A DNA stretch of 64,000 nt from an uncultured Flavobacteriaceae bacterium (GCA_947500385.1 CANMSA010000001.1:558001-622000), one strand, 5' to 3'; shown: positions 1-8,933, counted from the stretch's first letter. The notes: generated by a model from the sequence alone, not told the origin. A program made the numbers and translations.

Positions 1-76
1 TGGGGTGGGACTAGGATAGGTGCAAGAGCAAGTCCACGAGTAAAATTATAACAAGACGGGGTACTTTTCCAATCTC

Positions 77-502
77 CTATACCTTTCGAAAGCGTTTTCG
101 GTTCGAAATGACGGTATCGCTATACCGGGTCGCCCATTCGCTCAATTCAATTAGTTTCTGAAGGTATGAATGTCCAAAATCGGTCAGGTTGTATTCAACG
201 CGCACGGGAACCTCAGGAAACATGGTGCGGCAAAGATAGCCATCGGCCTCCAGTACTTTCAACCGCTCACTCAGTACTTTGTTGGAAATACCATTGACCC
301 TTTTTTTCAAATGATTGAAACGCATCACGGGATAGTAACCTAAATACAGAATAATCAAAATACTCCATTTATCAGAGGCAAGCGCCATGACGTCTCTGAT
401 TGGGCAATATTCCATTTCTCGTCGATCCATATGCCCGAACATCTTTTTTAATTTTTCTGCGGCTCTAACTTTCTGATTTTCAGTAATAGTTTCTATTTCC
501 AT
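77..502 (-). CDS. HxlR-family winged-helix transcriptional regulator
   Basis: A 141-residue cytoplasmic DNA-binding protein. The HxlR signature is clear: a CPIRDV motif near residue 32 with the conserved cysteine, then the helix KWSILIILYL, the recognition region RFNHLKKRVNGISNKVLSER and the wing with VEYNLTDFG near residue 105. The open frame extends to a TTG at 529, but ATG at 502 is the first good start. It is divergent from the tautomerase/hydrolase pair, and an inverted repeat sits between them, so it probably controls that pair and itself. HxlR proteins often respond to electrophiles, quinones or redox state through the N-terminal cysteine; the inducer here cannot be told. Confidence 0.9.
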   Translation of the reverse strand: MEIETITENQKVRAAEKLKKMFGHMDRREMEYCPIRDVMALASDKWSILIILYLGYYPVMRFNHLKKRVNGISNKVLSERLKVLEADGYLCRTMFPEVPVRVEYNLTDFGHSYLQKLIELSEWATRYSDTVISNRKRFRKV

Positions 503-574
503 ACTTGATACGATTTTTACCACCTGCAAATTTTTGCTCCAAAATGATTATTTTTGGTTTTGAATAAAGAGTAG

Positions 575-589
575 GTTACCAAAAGTAAC
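575..589. promoter_or_regulatory. Candidate HxlR operator
   Basis: Inverted repeat GTTAC-N5-GTAAC in the divergent spacer between the HxlR regulator and the tautomerase gene, 28 nt before the tautomerase ATG. Position and symmetry suit an autoregulated divergent operator; binding is inferred. Confidence 0.5.
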
Positions 590-616
590 TAATTTAAAAC
601 TAAAGAACAAGAACGC

Positions 617-880
617 ATGCCATTTGTAAACATCCGTACCTATAAAGGGGCCTTATCAGCCGATGAAAAACGAATCTTACAAGAAAAAATCACCGACCTC
701 CTAGTGACCTATGAAGGAAAGGGAAATCCGGCATTTCGAAAATTGGTTTGGGTAATGCTAGAGGAAGAAAATGCAGAAAATTGGATGTTGGGGGGCCAAA
801 CCATTAAAGACCGTCTTGATACCAACCCACAGTTTAAAGAAAACTATCTTCGCAATCTCAATGAAACGACTCCTGAATAA
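617..880 (+). CDS. Tautomerase-family protein (4-oxalocrotonate tautomerase-like)
   Basis: An 87-residue protein starting Met-Pro-Phe-Val-Asn-Ile. The Pro right after the initiator Met is the catalytic N-terminal base of the tautomerase superfamily once Met is removed. The beta-alpha-beta pattern (MPFVNIRTYKG, helix ADEKRILQEKITDLL, then a strand VWVMLEEE) fits a 4-OT/DmpI-like fold. The length is slightly above classical 4-OT (about 62) and near that of tautomerase_2-type proteins. It overlaps the following hydrolase start by 20 nt, so the two are co-transcribed. Substrate unknown; enol/keto tautomerisation of a small carbonyl compound is the family activity. Confidence 0.85.
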   Translation: MPFVNIRTYKGALSADEKRILQEKITDLLVTYEGKGNPAFRKLVWVMLEEENAENWMLGGQTIKDRLDTNPQFKENYLRNLNETTPE

Positions 881-1700
881 ATTACTGCCATTGGGTTTTG
901 GGGCCTATTTCAACATAGCGTCTTACATAACCCGGGAAAAGACGGCAAAAAAAGCTTTTCTCCTATTCTGTACACCACGAAAAGGGAGGGTACTCCCACC
1001 GCAAAAATCCTATTTGGAAAATGCAAAGGATACTATCATAGACGTCAACGGCATTGCCATACAAACTTATCGATGGGAAGGCAATGGACCCACTGTACTC
1101 TTGCTCCACGGCTGGGAAAGTAATACCTTCCGGTGGCGTAATCTGGTTTCCAAACTGATAGAGAAAGGGTTTAATATCGTAGCCATGGACGCTCCCGCCC
1201 ATGGGTATTCGGGAAATCGCACCTTCAATGCACCAATGTACGCCGACTGTGCACAAAAAATCATAGAAACCTATAAACCTGTATACGTGGTTGGCCATTC
1301 ATTGGGGGGTATGACCATGATTTATAACCAGTATAAGTATAACAACCCCACAATAGAAAAAATCGTGGCCTTGGGCGCTCCTTCCGAACTGGCCGATTTT
1401 ATGCGACAGTACCAACAAACGCTGGGATTGAGCAAACGTCTTATGAATGATTTGGAAAAATACTTCGTTGCCCATTTTCAAATGCGCTTTGACGACTTTT
1501 CTACTGCCAAGTTTGCCAAATCATTGGATGTCAAGGGTCTTTTGATTCACGATGAACTCGATGCCATTGCCCCAATTTGGTCTTCCGAATCGGTACATGC
1601 CAATTGGAAAGGGAGTCAGTTTATAAGAACCAAAGGGCTGGGACATTCGTTGCATCAAGACAAAGTACGGAATCAGGTCATCGACTTCTTAAATTCTTAG
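861..1700 (+). CDS. Alpha/beta-fold hydrolase
   Basis: A 279-residue hydrolase. Visible elements: the HGW oxyanion-hole loop (residues 83-85), the nucleophile elbow GHSLGG with Ser147, a candidate acid Asp234 in HDELDAIAP and the catalytic His262 in GLGHSLH. A longer frame starts at 771 inside the tautomerase gene, but the ATG at 861 gives the natural N-terminus ([10 protein letters not shown]) and a short translational overlap with the tautomerase stop at 880. No signal peptide with a cleavage site is evident, though the N-terminus is hydrophobic and basic. It forms a two-gene operon with the tautomerase, probably under the HxlR regulator; likely an esterase or C-C hydrolase acting on a carbonyl compound. 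Confidence 0.88.
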   Translation: MKRLLNKLLPLGFGAYFNIASYITREKTAKKAFLLFCTPRKGRVLPPQKSYLENAKDTIIDVNGIAIQTYRWEGNGPTVLLLHGWESNTFRWRNLVSKLIEKGFNIVAMDAPAHGYSGNRTFNAPMYADCAQKIIETYKPVYVVGHSLGGMTMIYNQYKYNNPTIEKIVALGAPSELADFMRQYQQTLGLSKRLMNDLEKYFVAHFQMRFDDFSTAKFAKSLDVKGLLIHDELDAIAPIWSSESVHANWKGSQFIRTKGLGHSLHQDKVRNQVIDFLNS

Positions 1701-1719
1701 GAAAACAGTATTTTTACGG

Positions 1720-2202
1720 ATGAAGTTCACCGGTTTGCTCGGTATTTCCGAGCAGGCTATCCAATGTATCACTCCCATGCAAGCAGTTACCCCTTTTCAT
1801 GTCGCTATTCCCGTTCATAACTTGGCCGAATGCCGCACGTTTTATCGCGATGTTTTATGCTGTGAGGAAGGTCGTAGTAGCGATCATTGGGTCGATTTTA
1901 ATCTGTTCGGGCATCAATTGGTCATTCATTTTAAGGAAAAAGTGGAAGACGATGCGTTGCATCACAACGCCGTAGACGGCAAAGCTGTTCCCGTACCCCA
2001 TTATGGAGTGGTATTGCCGTGGGATACGTTTCAGACGTTTTCCGAAGAGTTACGTCAAAAAGGGGTACAGTTCGTGATTGAACCCTATGTGCGTTTCGAG
2101 GGTGAGGTCGGGGAACAAGCCACTATGTTTTTCCTCGATCCCGCGGGAAACGCCCTTGAATTCAAGGCCTTTAAAGATATGGACCAGCTCTTCGCGAAAT
2201 AA
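1720..2202 (+). CDS. VOC-family (glyoxalase/dioxygenase-like) protein
   Basis: A vicinal-oxygen-chelate fold protein of up to 160 residues. The first module begins at [11 protein letters not shown] (His as putative metal ligand), with FYRDVL typical of the family; the second half ends with [15 protein letters not shown], whose Glu is the usual C-terminal metal ligand. A second ATG at 1777 ([13 protein letters not shown]) would give a start much closer to the domain and may be the real one. It lies 19 nt after the hydrolase, same strand, so may belong to the same operon. VOC members include glyoxalases, ring-cleaving dioxygenases and resistance proteins; the specific reaction cannot be assigned. 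Confidence 0.85.
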   Translation: MKFTGLLGISEQAIQCITPMQAVTPFHVAIPVHNLAECRTFYRDVLCCEEGRSSDHWVDFNLFGHQLVIHFKEKVEDDALHHNAVDGKAVPVPHYGVVLPWDTFQTFSEELRQKGVQFVIEPYVRFEGEVGEQATMFFLDPAGNALEFKAFKDMDQLFAK

Positions 2203-2205
2203 GGC

Positions 2206-2799
2206 CTACAGACTCCAGGAAGTACCGATTTCTTCCAACGACACGCAGCCTATAAATCTGCCAGGTACCGGATCGTAGTTCAACACCTGTTCTCCTATTT
2301 CCTCAGAACTAAAATATCCAAAAAGCACCAATCCTTTGAGTTGTCGGTAGAACGAAACCGCCCCTTCTTCCTTAATCTTGTTACCCCAAAGATACACGGC
2401 AGGCGTATACTCCGTTTCTTCTTCCGCTGTGAAAATCGCATTCCGTTCTTCCTGGGAGCACCCTTCAAAGCCTTTCCCATATTGATTCTTACATCGCTGT
2501 TGGAAAGCGTTCAATTCCCTGTTAAAATCTTCCTTGCCCTTTGCATCGAAGGTAGTGGCGATCAGCTGGTCCAAAAAACGATCTACGAGGACGCCTTTGG
2601 CACCGGGAGTATCGGTCTTGGGTAATAGGTGTTCGGCAAATTCCCCAATAAAGATCGCTTGTTCCCTGTTAAAAAAAACAGGTTCCCAATCAAGGCTTGC
2701 ATCTACCTTACAGCCATTTAGCATACTGGAAAAAACGAGCCCGCTAAGACCATATCCCATAAAAGCGGCACTTAATCGCAATGCTTCTCTTCGTTCCAT
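2206..2799 (-). CDS. Gluconate 2-dehydrogenase subunit 3-like, Tat-type lipoprotein
   Basis: A 197-residue partner subunit of a membrane-associated GMC dehydrogenase. The N-terminus has a twin arginine (MERREALRLSA), a hydrophobic stretch and a lipobox-like LNGC, suggesting Tat export followed by lipidation. The body carries the family pattern FTAEEETEYTPAVYLWGNKIKE and GLVLFGYFSSEEIG..VLNYDPVPGRFIGC. Its ATG overlaps the stop of the upstream GMC gene by 1 nt, so the two are translationally coupled. In this family the small subunit carries the export signal and the large flavoprotein has none. It converges with the VOC gene with only 3 nt between the stops. Confidence 0.88.
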   Translation of the reverse strand: MERREALRLSAAFMGYGLSGLVFSSMLNGCKVDASLDWEPVFFNREQAIFIGEFAEHLLPKTDTPGAKGVLVDRFLDQLIATTFDAKGKEDFNRELNAFQQRCKNQYGKGFEGCSQEERNAIFTAEEETEYTPAVYLWGNKIKEEGAVSFYRQLKGLVLFGYFSSEEIGEQVLNYDPVPGRFIGCVSLEEIGTSWSL

Positions 2800-4508
2800 T
2801 AGTTCGATTTTTTTACTGCGTGATTCACGGCCCTTGCAGTTAGGGCCATATAGGTAATTGACGGGTTTACACAGGAAGAGGAGGTCATCGCGGCCCCATC
2901 GGTAACATACACGTTTGAAACAGCGTGCAATTGGTTATTCGCATTTAACACCGAGGTCTTGGCATCGCGCCCCATACGGGCGGTACCCATCTCATGAATT
3001 CCCTTTCCTAGTGCCCCTATTTTATCATACACCTCTACATTTTGAATTCCGGCGGCCTCCAACATTTCGGCCGCATCTACCTTTATCTGCTCACGCATTT
3101 TTAACTCGTTCTCCTTAAACTCGGCATCAAAAACGACCAAAGGCAAGCCCCACTGATCTTTCTTAGTGGCATGCAAGTACATTTTATTTTCGTGATACGG
3201 AAGACACTCCCCAAACCCGTTAAAAATAACTTTCCAATCCCCTGGTTTCATCATCGCCTCCTTAAAGTCGGCGCCAAATCCTTTCGTAGCGGTTCCCCTG
3301 CTCCATTCATCCCTAGAGGCGCTTCCCTGATACCCGTACCCTCGTATAAAAGCATCGGTTTTGCTGGCTTTATCAATATTGCGATACCTAGGGATATAGA
3401 AACCGTTCGGACGCCGCCCTTGGTAATACCCGTCCTGCATTCCAGAGAAAGTACCACTTGCACCCGAAAAATAATGATGGTCCATTAAATTATGACCAAG
3501 TTCTCCACTATCATTGCCCATCCCATTGGGAAAACGATCACTTTTTGAATTCAACAAGATTGCGGTACTTGCTATTGTAGAGGCATTTACAAATACAATG
3601 GACGCAAAAAATTCAATGGTTTCCTTGGTCTCTTCATCGATAATACGTACTCCCGAGGCTTTCCCCGTTTCCGTATCATACACAATTTCGCTCACGATCG
3701 AATGAGGGCGCAAGGTCATATTCCCAGTACGTTCGGCAGCAGGTAAGGTAACCGCGTTGGCACTGAAATACGCCCCAAAGGGACAGCCACGGTTACAGCG
3801 ATTTCGAAATTGGCAAGTGCCACGCCCAACACTGCCCTCCAACGGTTCTGTGAGGTGTGCTACCCTTCCGATGGTCATATTACGGCCATCAAAGGTTTTT
3901 TCAATTCGTTTTTTTATTTCACTTTCCAGACAGTTGAGATCCATCGGCTTTAGAAACTGTCCGTCCGGAAGTTGCTTTAATCCCAGTTTTTCCCCGCTAA
4001 CCCCTACGAAGCGTTCTACATAATCGTACCAAGGTGCCAAGTCCTTATAGCGAATGGGCCAATCGACGGCGATGCCTTCTTTGGCATTTGCCTCAAAGTC
4101 CATTTCATTCCATCGATAACACTGTCTTCCCCAAATCAATGATTTCCCCCCTGTTTGGTACCCACGTATCCAATCAAAACGCTTCTCCTCTTCGTAGGGA
4201 TGTTCCAAATCATTGACTACAAAATGCTTGTTATTGGCACCAACAAATCCGGTGCGACTTTGCTTGGGATACTTCGCTTGTTCTTCAGGGGTCAACACCC
4301 CTCTATTTTCAAAATCCCAAGGATCTTTATTCGCGGTAGTATAGTCTTCCACATGCTTTACAAGTCTTCCTCTTTCAAGCACCAGTGTTTTTAGACCTTT
4401 TTCGCATAATTCCTTCGCTGCCCAACTTCCACTCACCCCCGACCCGATGACAATGGCATCGTAGGTGTGTGCGTCCTTTCCTTTTCCGTTTAAATAGATA
4501 TTCTTCAT
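2799..4508 (-). CDS. GMC-family FAD-dependent oxidoreductase (sugar/alcohol dehydrogenase large subunit)
   Basis: A 569-residue flavoprotein. The Rossmann dinucleotide motif GSGVSG lies at residues 22-27, followed by the acidic ribose-binding end of the second strand (LVLERG). A CNRGCPFGAYFSANA segment near residue 240 and the C-terminal HEMGTARMG and SSSCVNPSITYMAL (active-site His/Asn region) match the GMC C-terminal domain. There is no signal peptide, consistent with export in complex with the Tat-type small subunit encoded immediately downstream. Likely oxidises a sugar or polyol in the periplasm and hands electrons to a membrane acceptor; the substrate is not deducible. Confidence 0.92.
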   Translation of the reverse strand: MKNIYLNGKGKDAHTYDAIVIGSGVSGSWAAKELCEKGLKTLVLERGRLVKHVEDYTTANKDPWDFENRGVLTPEEQAKYPKQSRTGFVGANNKHFVVNDLEHPYEEEKRFDWIRGYQTGGKSLIWGRQCYRWNEMDFEANAKEGIAVDWPIRYKDLAPWYDYVERFVGVSGEKLGLKQLPDGQFLKPMDLNCLESEIKKRIEKTFDGRNMTIGRVAHLTEPLEGSVGRGTCQFRNRCNRGCPFGAYFSANAVTLPAAERTGNMTLRPHSIVSEIVYDTETGKASGVRIIDEETKETIEFFASIVFVNASTIASTAILLNSKSDRFPNGMGNDSGELGHNLMDHHYFSGASGTFSGMQDGYYQGRRPNGFYIPRYRNIDKASKTDAFIRGYGYQGSASRDEWSRGTATKGFGADFKEAMMKPGDWKVIFNGFGECLPYHENKMYLHATKKDQWGLPLVVFDAEFKENELKMREQIKVDAAEMLEAAGIQNVEVYDKIGALGKGIHEMGTARMGRDAKTSVLNANNQLHAVSNVYVTDGAAMTSSSCVNPSITYMALTARAVNHAVKKSN

Positions 4509-4635
4509 TTTTTTCGGTATCCCTGCTTTCTAGAACACCCCTAAAAATAGGCAAAACAGGCAGCACGAGATGCTCGTTTTTACTCAGTTTCCGATTATAT
4601 CATGTCAAGTCTTGTGGGTCTTAGGTGGGTGAAAT

Positions 4636-5607
4636 CTATTGCGACCAAGCGGTAGGTTTTCTAACCCATTTGTGGGCACGCAGTTGTGTCATTAAAGCCT
4701 CCGGCAGTCCTTTGCCATCACTTGTTGCCGTATTCGCCAACACATTGCGTGCTTTACGCATGCCTGGAATTACTGTCCCGATGGTACTGTTCATCGTAAT
4801 AAAGCGCAAGGCCATCTCGGCCATGGTCATCCCTTCGGGCACCAAGGGTCGCAACGCATTGGCACGCTCCACACTCGCCTCTAGGTTTTCAGGAACAAAA
4901 TACGTTCCGCGCCAATCACCTTCGGGAAAAGTTGTTTCCTTGGTAATATTCCCGGTAAGTGTACCTTCATCAAAAGGGACGCGGGCAATGACCCCGATAT
5001 CCAGTTTTTCACAAAGTGGGAAAAGAACATCTTCCGGGTTTTGATCAAAAATGTTATAGATTACCTGTACAGCATCGATCAAGCCCGTTTGCAATGCTTT
5101 TATTCCATTTTCGGGTTCCCAGCGATTCATGCTGATGCCTATGGCGGCAATTTTGCCAGAGGTTTTGAGGTCTTCCACAGCACGCTGCCATTCCTCTCTA
5201 TGTGACCATCCATCGTCCCAAGTGTGAAATTGCATCAAATCGAGCTGTTCCAAACCAAGATTTTTTAAGGTCTTTTCAGTGAATGCCTCGATATGGGAAT
5301 TAGGGTACGATTCCTCCAAACGGTATTCGGGGCGTGCCGGCCACTTAAAGTTCCTTGGCGGAATCTTACTTGCCGTATACAGCTTTTTAGTGGGATGTCT
5401 TCGCACCAACTGTCCCAAAAGTGCTTCGCTATGCCCTTCCCCATAGCCCCATGCAGTATCAAAAAAAGTAACGCCATTTTCAACTGCCAGATCCAATGAC
5501 CGGGCAGATTGGGCATCGTCGGATTCTGTCCAACCGGCCATACCCCACATACCGTATCCCACTTCACTTACCTGCCAATCGGTTCTTCCAAATCTTCTGT
5601 ATTTCAT
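4636..5607 (-). CDS. Aldo/keto reductase
   Basis: A 323-residue NADPH-dependent carbonyl reductase with a TIM-barrel. The catalytic tetrad is visible: Asp50 (TFFDTAWGYG), Tyr55, Lys81 (YTASKIPP) and His128 (LDLMQFHTWDD). The C-terminal cofactor region contains TIGTVIPGMRKARNVLANT. Length and motifs agree with the YajO/YhdN-like AKR families. It is the last gene of a three-gene minus-strand operon; its ATG overlaps the stop of the preceding lipoprotein gene by 4 nt. Substrate unknown. Confidence 0.93.
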   Translation of the reverse strand: MKYRRFGRTDWQVSEVGYGMWGMAGWTESDDAQSARSLDLAVENGVTFFDTAWGYGEGHSEALLGQLVRRHPTKKLYTASKIPPRNFKWPARPEYRLEESYPNSHIEAFTEKTLKNLGLEQLDLMQFHTWDDGWSHREEWQRAVEDLKTSGKIAAIGISMNRWEPENGIKALQTGLIDAVQVIYNIFDQNPEDVLFPLCEKLDIGVIARVPFDEGTLTGNITKETTFPEGDWRGTYFVPENLEASVERANALRPLVPEGMTMAEMALRFITMNSTIGTVIPGMRKARNVLANTATSDGKGLPEALMTQLRAHKWVRKPTAWSQ

Positions 5608-6083
5608 TTATTCGTTTGTGTTTTTGTTATCATTGCTGCATTTTCAAAATGAATTTCGCGGGTGACCAGCTGTTCCCCGTCAATCGTGCTGATTTTACTG
5701 AACCATTGTGCACGAATCAGTTCCTCTTGCGTATGTAATGAATCCCTTAATGCTACTGAACACATCATTGTGAGGGTATCTCCTTTTTCATAGGAATCTA
5801 CAATTTTGAATGTTTGTAGGACCGTCTTGTTAGAAATGTTCTTTCTAAAGAGCGGTGTATCGGTTTCCAAGACATCAAATGCCGGGTATTGCTGTGCCAA
5901 ACGCACCTTTTCAAACCGTTCTCTGAGCTTATCTTCCACCACTTTTACGATTGCTTCCGATTTCGAAGTTGCCATTTCTTCCCTAGTTTCTACAACCCTC
6001 AAATCGGCCTCTTTGTTCGAATCGTTTTGATTACAGGCCATAAGGGCGCCTACAAAAATCACTATATAAAGCCATTTATTCAT
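5604..6083 (-). CDS. Small lipoprotein of unknown function
   Basis: A 159-residue protein with an N-terminal hydrophobic stretch and lipobox LMAC (lipidated Cys17), followed by an Asp/Asn/Glu-rich linker, so probably anchored in the outer or inner membrane facing the periplasm. The rest is an alpha/beta domain with no motif I recognise. It overlaps the upstream membrane-protein gene by 8 nt and the downstream aldo/keto reductase by 4 nt, so the three are translationally coupled. The N-terminal third is rich in Glu/Lys/Arg and may form a helix or coiled coil. Confidence 0.7.
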   Translation of the reverse strand: MNKWLYIVIFVGALMACNQNDSNKEADLRVVETREEMATSKSEAIVKVVEDKLRERFEKVRLAQQYPAFDVLETDTPLFRKNISNKTVLQTFKIVDSYEKGDTLTMMCSVALRDSLHTQEELIRAQWFSKISTIDGEQLVTREIHFENAAMITKTQTNK

Positions 6084-6993
6084 GTGCTATCTTAAATTTT
6101 AGTTTAATGACTTGTCCATCTTTGTGGGCTGTTTCCACAATTTCCAATTTTTGCAGGGTTTTGGTGGGCACGCTCAGCTTATCTATAAACTGCTGCTTGG
6201 AATACAATTCCACGCCTATCTGGTAGGGCAATAGTTCAAAAATTATGGCATCCTCCGCAATCAGCTTGTACAATTCCCCTCTTCGTGATGTCCAATCCTT
6301 AACATTATTGCCCGTATAATATCGGAGCATTAAGGCATAGTCATCTGTTTGTAAACGTACTTGATGCGATGTGTTGTCATGTACTGATTTGTAAATAGTA
6401 TCCGTTTTATAATAAGGTGACTTCGCTATAAACTGTACATGTTGCTCCTTGGTTTCCAAGCGAAAACATCCCAAACTATCGGTCTTATGATAACTGGGTG
6501 ATTCTCCATCGTTTAAAATGATCAGATCGATGGGCAGCGCTGTAATGGGTTCTTTTTTAGCTGCGTCAAGAAAACAAAAATGGACCGTTCGTGATTTCGG
6601 GGAAAAGGCATAGGTCAAAAAACCAATTGCCGTCAACACCGTTAGCCCAAGATATACTTTTCGCCAAATGGCAGTTGGCTTTTTCTTAAATGGGTCGGCT
6701 CCCTTCCGAGCTTTAAAAGCATTCCAGTTCGCATAGCCAACATAGGTCGTCAGTAAATTCAGGATATCGACCCTTGGTAATTTTTCCGGAGTATTCTTAA
6801 CGTAGTTATAAAACCATTTTTCACTAATGGTACTACGGGTCGAAAGGCGGAGGTCTTTTTGAAAATCACTAATATCCTGCCCTTTCCATTCCCTTATCTC
6901 GGCGCTACTCGGGTGATGACGCTCTCCAAACTTCAAGGCAACTTGCTCCAACAACTGTTGAAAAAGTTCTAAATCTCTTAAAAGTTCGCTCAT
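6076..6993 (-). CDS. Single-span membrane protein with cytoplasmic N-terminal domain, unknown function
   Basis: A 305-residue protein. Residues 1-100 form a helical, soluble domain with WFYNYVKN and INLLTTYVGYANWNAF-like helices, resembling a small DNA- or protein-binding module often found at the start of flavobacterial membrane proteins. A transmembrane segment spans about 112-130 (YLGLTVLTAIGFLTYAF), preceded by basic residues, which puts the C-terminus in the periplasm. Residues 135-215 look like a carboxypeptidase-regulatory-like beta-sandwich (DSLGCFRLETKEQHVQF). It is first in the operon with the lipoprotein and aldo/keto reductase. Function unassigned; a sensor or anti-sigma-like role is possible but unproven. 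Confidence 0.6.
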   Translation of the reverse strand: MSELLRDLELFQQLLEQVALKFGERHHPSSAEIREWKGQDISDFQKDLRLSTRSTISEKWFYNYVKNTPEKLPRVDILNLLTTYVGYANWNAFKARKGADPFKKKPTAIWRKVYLGLTVLTAIGFLTYAFSPKSRTVHFCFLDAAKKEPITALPIDLIILNDGESPSYHKTDSLGCFRLETKEQHVQFIAKSPYYKTDTIYKSVHDNTSHQVRLQTDDYALMLRYYTGNNVKDWTSRRGELYKLIAEDAIIFELLPYQIGVELYSKQQFIDKLSVPTKTLQKLEIVETAHKDGQVIKLKFKIAHE

Positions 6994-7115
6994 CTAATTA
7001 TCTGAATATCAAATTCTTGCCGAAATACAAAAAGATACAAGCCATTTACAAGGGTTGTACAAAAGACCTGAAGCACCGCTTCGTAGTTTGTGGTATCAAT
7101 TTAAACACAATCGAT

Positions 7116-7961
7116 ATGAAATCAAATATTTTTAGCAGTATCCTTTATAGCGGCCTTCTTTTAGCAAGTGTCGGGTGTAGCCAGCATGACGCAAAAGAAG
7201 CAGATTTGTTTACTCTCAACGAAGTAGCCGAGACCCCGGAGGCCAATGGTATTTCATCGACGGCCAAAATGGAAGGGTCCTTACAACAAACCGACTTGCT
7301 CAAGAACCTTCGGATTATTAAGAACGCACAATGCCGTTTCAAAGTGTCCGATGTAGACAGTATCACTAAAATAGCGCAACGAATGGTTACGGAACATTCC
7401 GGGTATATTTCCGAAATGCGGTTCACCAATGATCAGCATCGAATTGAAAATCGTTTTACCGTTCGAGTGCCCCAAGAACTGTTCGAAACGGTTATAGAGG
7501 CCTTATCCAATTTGGCAGAATTCGTAGAAGTAAAAGATATTAGTTCTACAGATGTATCGGAGGAATATATAGACTTACAAAGCCGTTTACAGACCAAACT
7601 GGAAGTAAAACAACGCTACGATGCTATCTTAAGAAATAAAGCGAAAACCGTAGAAGAAGTACTGTTGGCCGAGGAAAAATTACGGGTGCTCCAAGAAGAA
7701 ATCGAGGCGGCACAAGGGCGACTACAATTTTTAAGCAGCAAAGTAGCTTTCAGTACCATTCAGGTGGATCTCTATGAAACGGTTACTTTTCAAGAACGAC
7801 CGGAGCGTTTCACAAAATCATTTGGCACCAAAATCACTGAAAGTATGGGTGCAGGGTGGAATTTACTACAACACCTAGTTTTGGGCCTTCTATACATTTG
7901 GCCCTTGTTGATTCTAGGCATGGGTGTTCTCTTTTTTTGGAAATATAGGAGAAAGAAATAG
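7116..7961 (+). CDS. DUF4349-domain lipoprotein with C-terminal membrane anchor
   Basis: A 281-residue envelope protein. The chosen ATG gives a textbook lipoprotein signal with lipobox ASVGC (Cys21); the longer frame from a TTG at 7017 lacks this. Residues 65-240 match the DUF4349 pattern: NAQCRFKVSDVDSI, YISEMRF, FTVRVPQELFETVIEAL, then KDISSTDVSEEYIDLQSRLQTKLEVKQRY and a coiled coil with VEEVLLAEEKLRVLQEEIE, then STIQVDLYE. A C-terminal transmembrane helix (about 252-274) ends in basic WKYRRKK. Possibly a periplasmic coiled-coil tethered at both ends. Monocistronic, divergent from the preceding operon. Confidence 0.88.
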   Translation: MKSNIFSSILYSGLLLASVGCSQHDAKEADLFTLNEVAETPEANGISSTAKMEGSLQQTDLLKNLRIIKNAQCRFKVSDVDSITKIAQRMVTEHSGYISEMRFTNDQHRIENRFTVRVPQELFETVIEALSNLAEFVEVKDISSTDVSEEYIDLQSRLQTKLEVKQRYDAILRNKAKTVEEVLLAEEKLRVLQEEIEAAQGRLQFLSSKVAFSTIQVDLYETVTFQERPERFTKSFGTKITESMGAGWNLLQHLVLGLLYIWPLLILGMGVLFFWKYRRKK

Positions 7962-8004
7962 GATGCAAACGACTCATTAAGGCCCCATCACCAGACCCTG
8001 TCTC

Positions 8005-8328
8005 CTACTTCGGCGGCAGGGTCATTACGTAATCGTAGCTTTCGTTAAGAAGTCTTGAAAGGGTCTCCAAATCATCCCAAAGCGTTTCTGGAATTAAGAC
8101 ATATCCCTGCATAGTAGCCCCGTATGACGTATAGAGCGTCGTATTCAGCTCCGTCAAATAGTGTGCCTGCCGTTCTTTGGAAAATCGAATACCAATTTCA
8201 CTCGCCTTGTTGAACAACGAAAACATATAACCGTTTGCCGAAGTATAGGGCATGGTTTTGCCTTTACGCTCAAATCGAGGGCATTCCGCTACAAGAGCGT
8301 CGTATTTTTTTAGTTTTTCTTCCCACAT
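8005..8328 (-). CDS. TfoX N-terminal-like small protein
   Basis: A 107-residue cytoplasmic protein. The order of elements, a strand with MPYTSANGYMFSLFNKASEIGIRFSKE, then GATMQGYVLIPETLWDD and a final helix LSRLLNESYDYVM, resembles the TfoX/Sxy N-terminal fold and related YjbR-like proteins (mask of beta-strands followed by a closing helix). The similarity is at the level of pattern only. It lies 30 nt downstream of the DUF1569 gene on the same strand and may be co-transcribed. Function unknown. Confidence 0.65.
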   Translation of the reverse strand: MWEEKLKKYDALVAECPRFERKGKTMPYTSANGYMFSLFNKASEIGIRFSKERQAHYLTELNTTLYTSYGATMQGYVLIPETLWDDLETLSRLLNESYDYVMTLPPK

Positions 8329-8358
8329 AGGCTTCCTTTAAAAGTGCTACACAAGCTC

Positions 8359-8817
8359 TTAAACACCAAACTGTTGCAGGTGATGATCCAAGTGTTTTGA
8401 AAAGAGCGTATTCCACTCCGCCTCGGTCAAATTACCAAAGGCATGCGATTCCCTCCCATCGAAATGGGCGCCCCCCAGCTCCTGGGTCTTCCTAATATAG
8501 GCTATCAGGCGATTTCTTTCAGCCTCAAAATCCCGTTCTCCCTCTATAAGGAACATGGGGGCCGTTCGCGTATTTCTCTTGTAGGGTTTGGGCCCCACAA
8601 CTACGTTTTTGGCAAAAAGTTTGATCATGAATTTTTGAAAGCCCCCGGGCTTCGGGTGCTTATTGTCATATACCAATTCATAGGCAACATTTACGTGAGC
8701 CAACATTTGAGCTACGTCCATTTTACCCCAAACGTTTTCCGTTTCGGGGGTCAAGGAGTTAATTCGTTCGATCGTTTGTTGTGCTTCTTGGGCGTTGAAA
8801 AGATTCTTCCAGCTCAT
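8359..8817 (-). CDS. DUF1569 (DinB-like) protein
   Basis: A 152-residue protein of the DinB/YfiT four-helix fold. The DUF1569 hallmarks are visible: MSWKNLFN, VWGKMDVAQMLAHVNVAYELV (conserved His pair of the metal site), the loop KPGGFQKFMIKLFAKNVVVGPKPYKRNTRTAP, and the C-terminal LTEAEWNTLFSKHLDHHLQQFGV with the third His group. Probably binds a divalent metal through the conserved histidines; family members are possible thiol transferases, but no reaction can be assigned here. Confidence 0.9.
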   Translation of the reverse strand: MSWKNLFNAQEAQQTIERINSLTPETENVWGKMDVAQMLAHVNVAYELVYDNKHPKPGGFQKFMIKLFAKNVVVGPKPYKRNTRTAPMFLIEGERDFEAERNRLIAYIRKTQELGGAHFDGRESHAFGNLTEAEWNTLFSKHLDHHLQQFGV

Positions 8818-8933
8818 CTTGGTGGTTTTTGTTGAACCTAAAATAAGAAAAAAGCACCTACGTTCCCAACCTTACCCCCACCTAGTACTGGTAAGAAAGG
8901 TGCCCAGGCATTTGATATAGGTTCCTTGAAATT

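Noticed and set aside
771-860. Longer N-terminus of the alpha/beta hydrolase inside the tautomerase gene
   Set aside because: The extension is out-of-frame translation of the tautomerase coding sequence; ATG 861 gives a natural start and a short overlap.
7994-8023. GACCCTG / CAGGGTC inverted repeat as terminator of the DUF4349 gene
   Set aside because: The loop is long, there is no U-run, and the right arm lies inside the next coding region.
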